A stretch of 64,000 nucleotides of DNA, taken from assembly GCF_001070855.1 (NCBI RefSeq), contig NZ_JVLH01000006.1, positions 1 through 64,000 of the forward strand, written 5' to 3'. Source of the DNA: Trueperella pyogenes (lineage in GTDB: Bacteria > Actinomycetota > Actinomycetes > Actinomycetales > Actinomycetaceae). The position numbers were made by a program, and so were the translations under genes. Of this stretch, positions 63,312 to 64,000 are shown piece by piece. Within the stretch, counting starts at the first letter, position 1, and every line of letters begins with the position of its first letter. A model generated the notes under the pieces. It did not search any database and had not been told where the DNA came from. It saw nothing but the letters and a program-made list of their open reading frames with translations.

Positions 63312-63929
63312 GTGTTGAGCTCAAAGAAGTCAGAACCCGAAGAAACTCCTCAGCCTCAGACGGCAAACGATCGTTCAAAGAGCGGTCCGACGCCTTCGCG
63401 TAAGCAGGCGCAGGCGCGTAATGATCATTCCTTGATTGTTGCGGATCGTAAGGCTGCCAAGAAAGCCGCACGTGAGCGCGCTCGCGCGATGCGTCTTGAA
63501 CAAGATCGTCTCCAGCAAGAAGCGCTGATCACCGGAGACGAGCGCTATATGCCGCTGCGTGACAAGGGCAAGGTCAGGCGCTTTACTCGCGACTGGCTTG
63601 ATGCTCGCTGGTCCTTCTCAGAGTTCGTCTTCCCAGTGATGATTCTGTTCTTCGTTGTTTTCTTCGGTGTCTCTTTCTTCGCCTCAACCTCAGCTGTTGG
63701 TCAGCGCGCACTCTTCATTGTCATGCTGATTATGTACGGCCTGTTCTTCGTTGCGATCGTTGAGACCAGCATCGTGTGGCGGCGCATCAAGCGTCAGGTT
63801 CGTGAGGTTTACCCGCGCGAGCCCATGCCTCGTCGCATGTGGTTCTACGCATTCTCGCGCGCAATTATGCTGCGCCCATGGCGTTCGCCTCGTCCGCAGG
63901 TCGAGCGCGGGCAGTTCCCAAAGAGATAA
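63312..63929 (+). CDS. DUF3043 membrane protein (Rv2206-like)
   Basis: This 205-residue protein has a basic, Lys/Arg/Gln-rich N-terminal half (KKAARERARAMRLEQDRLQ) and two transmembrane helices (FVFPVMILFFVVFFGVSFF and ALFIVMLIMYGLFFVAIVE). A basic tail ends in RPWRSPRPQVERGQFPKR. The function is unknown. GTG 63312 follows a TACCCT box by 7 nt. Order erpA - glycerate kinase - DUF3043 matches Rv2204c-Rv2206, with the M20 peptidase inserted. Confidence 0.82.
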   Translation: MLSSKKSEPEETPQPQTANDRSKSGPTPSRKQAQARNDHSLIVADRKAAKKAARERARAMRLEQDRLQQEALITGDERYMPLRDKGKVRRFTRDWLDARWSFSEFVFPVMILFFVVFFGVSFFASTSAVGQRALFIVMLIMYGLFFVAIVETSIVWRRIKRQVREVYPREPMPRRMWFYAFSRAIMLRPWRSPRPQVERGQFPKR

Positions 63930-63946
63930 TTTCATAATCCCGATTT

Positions 63947-63985
63947 AGAGGGGTGCAGGTTATTCACCTGCACCCCTCTTTTTAT
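63947..63985 (+). terminator. Intrinsic terminator after DUF3043
   Basis: A perfect 14-bp stem (arms 63947-63960 and 63966-63979, core GGGGTGCAGGT) with a 5-nt loop, followed by TTTTTAT. Confidence 0.9.
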
Positions 63986-64000
63986 CCACAGGGCAGCAAT

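Overview
The window reads as chromosomal DNA from a high-GC Gram-positive bacterium (Actinomycetota) with a moderate GC content (mid-50s % by eye). Evidence for this is a dense set of genes restricted to or typical of that phylum: DUF3000, DUF3159, DUF3710, DUF4193, SepH, DUF5998, DUF4191, DUF3043, an Rv2175c-type DNA-binding protein next to a PASTA kinase, SigA with a long Lys/Ala/Glu-rich N-terminus, and class II DAHP synthase. A PPi-type phosphofructokinase and moderate GC fit the Actinomycetaceae (Actinomyces/Schaalia relatives), but the genus cannot be fixed from sequence reading alone.

Layout. 1-54: 5' part of a tRNA-Gly. 0.1-15.7 kb: a block collinear in large part with Mycobacterium tuberculosis Rv2680-Rv2700 (DUF3000, rnd, dxs, TRAM RNA methyltransferase, KimA-like K+ transporter, two TrkA/RCK proteins, DUF3159, OB-fold, DUF3710, DUF4193, sepH), with an S9 peptidase inserted and dut absent. 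15.8-25.1 kb: topoisomerase IV A, an ABC-F ATPase, a queuosine-precursor transporter coupled to tgt, an acyl-CoA ligase and an AI-2E family membrane protein. 25.1-33.7 kb: an SOS mutasome cluster (imuA, imuB, a SWIM/SNF2 helicase, dnaE2) with two LexA boxes. 33.7-43 kb: PEBP protein, trmL, lpd-sucB, YagU, DUF4191 and an amino-acid ABC importer. 43-50.4 kb: two double-GNAT proteins, topoisomerase IV B, DUF7455, two YbjN proteins, sigA. 50.4-64 kb: Usp, polyprenyl synthase, Rv2175c/PknL pair, aroG, PPi-PFK, acyltransferase, exonuclease, receiver-like protein, FKBP lipoprotein, erpA, glycerate kinase, M20 peptidase, DUF3043.

Genes are tightly packed. There is no non-coding gap longer than 300 bp once starts are corrected, and several tail-to-tail pairs overlap at their stop codons. 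Many first-in-operon genes have no Shine-Dalgarno sequence but have a TANNNT-type -10 box 6-8 nt before the start codon, which points to widespread leaderless transcription. Transcription units are closed by long, nearly perfect hairpins.

The most notable systems are: (i) the LexA-controlled imuA-imuB-SNF2-dnaE2 cluster, where a SWIM-zinc-finger SNF2 helicase sits inside the translesion operon; (ii) the KimA-like potassium transporter divergent from two RCK regulators; and (iii) the YhhQ-Tgt pair, whose Tgt differs from the preQ1-type enzyme at substrate-specificity positions, suggesting salvage of queuine or another 7-deazaguanine. No CRISPR arrays, insertion sequences or prophage genes were seen.
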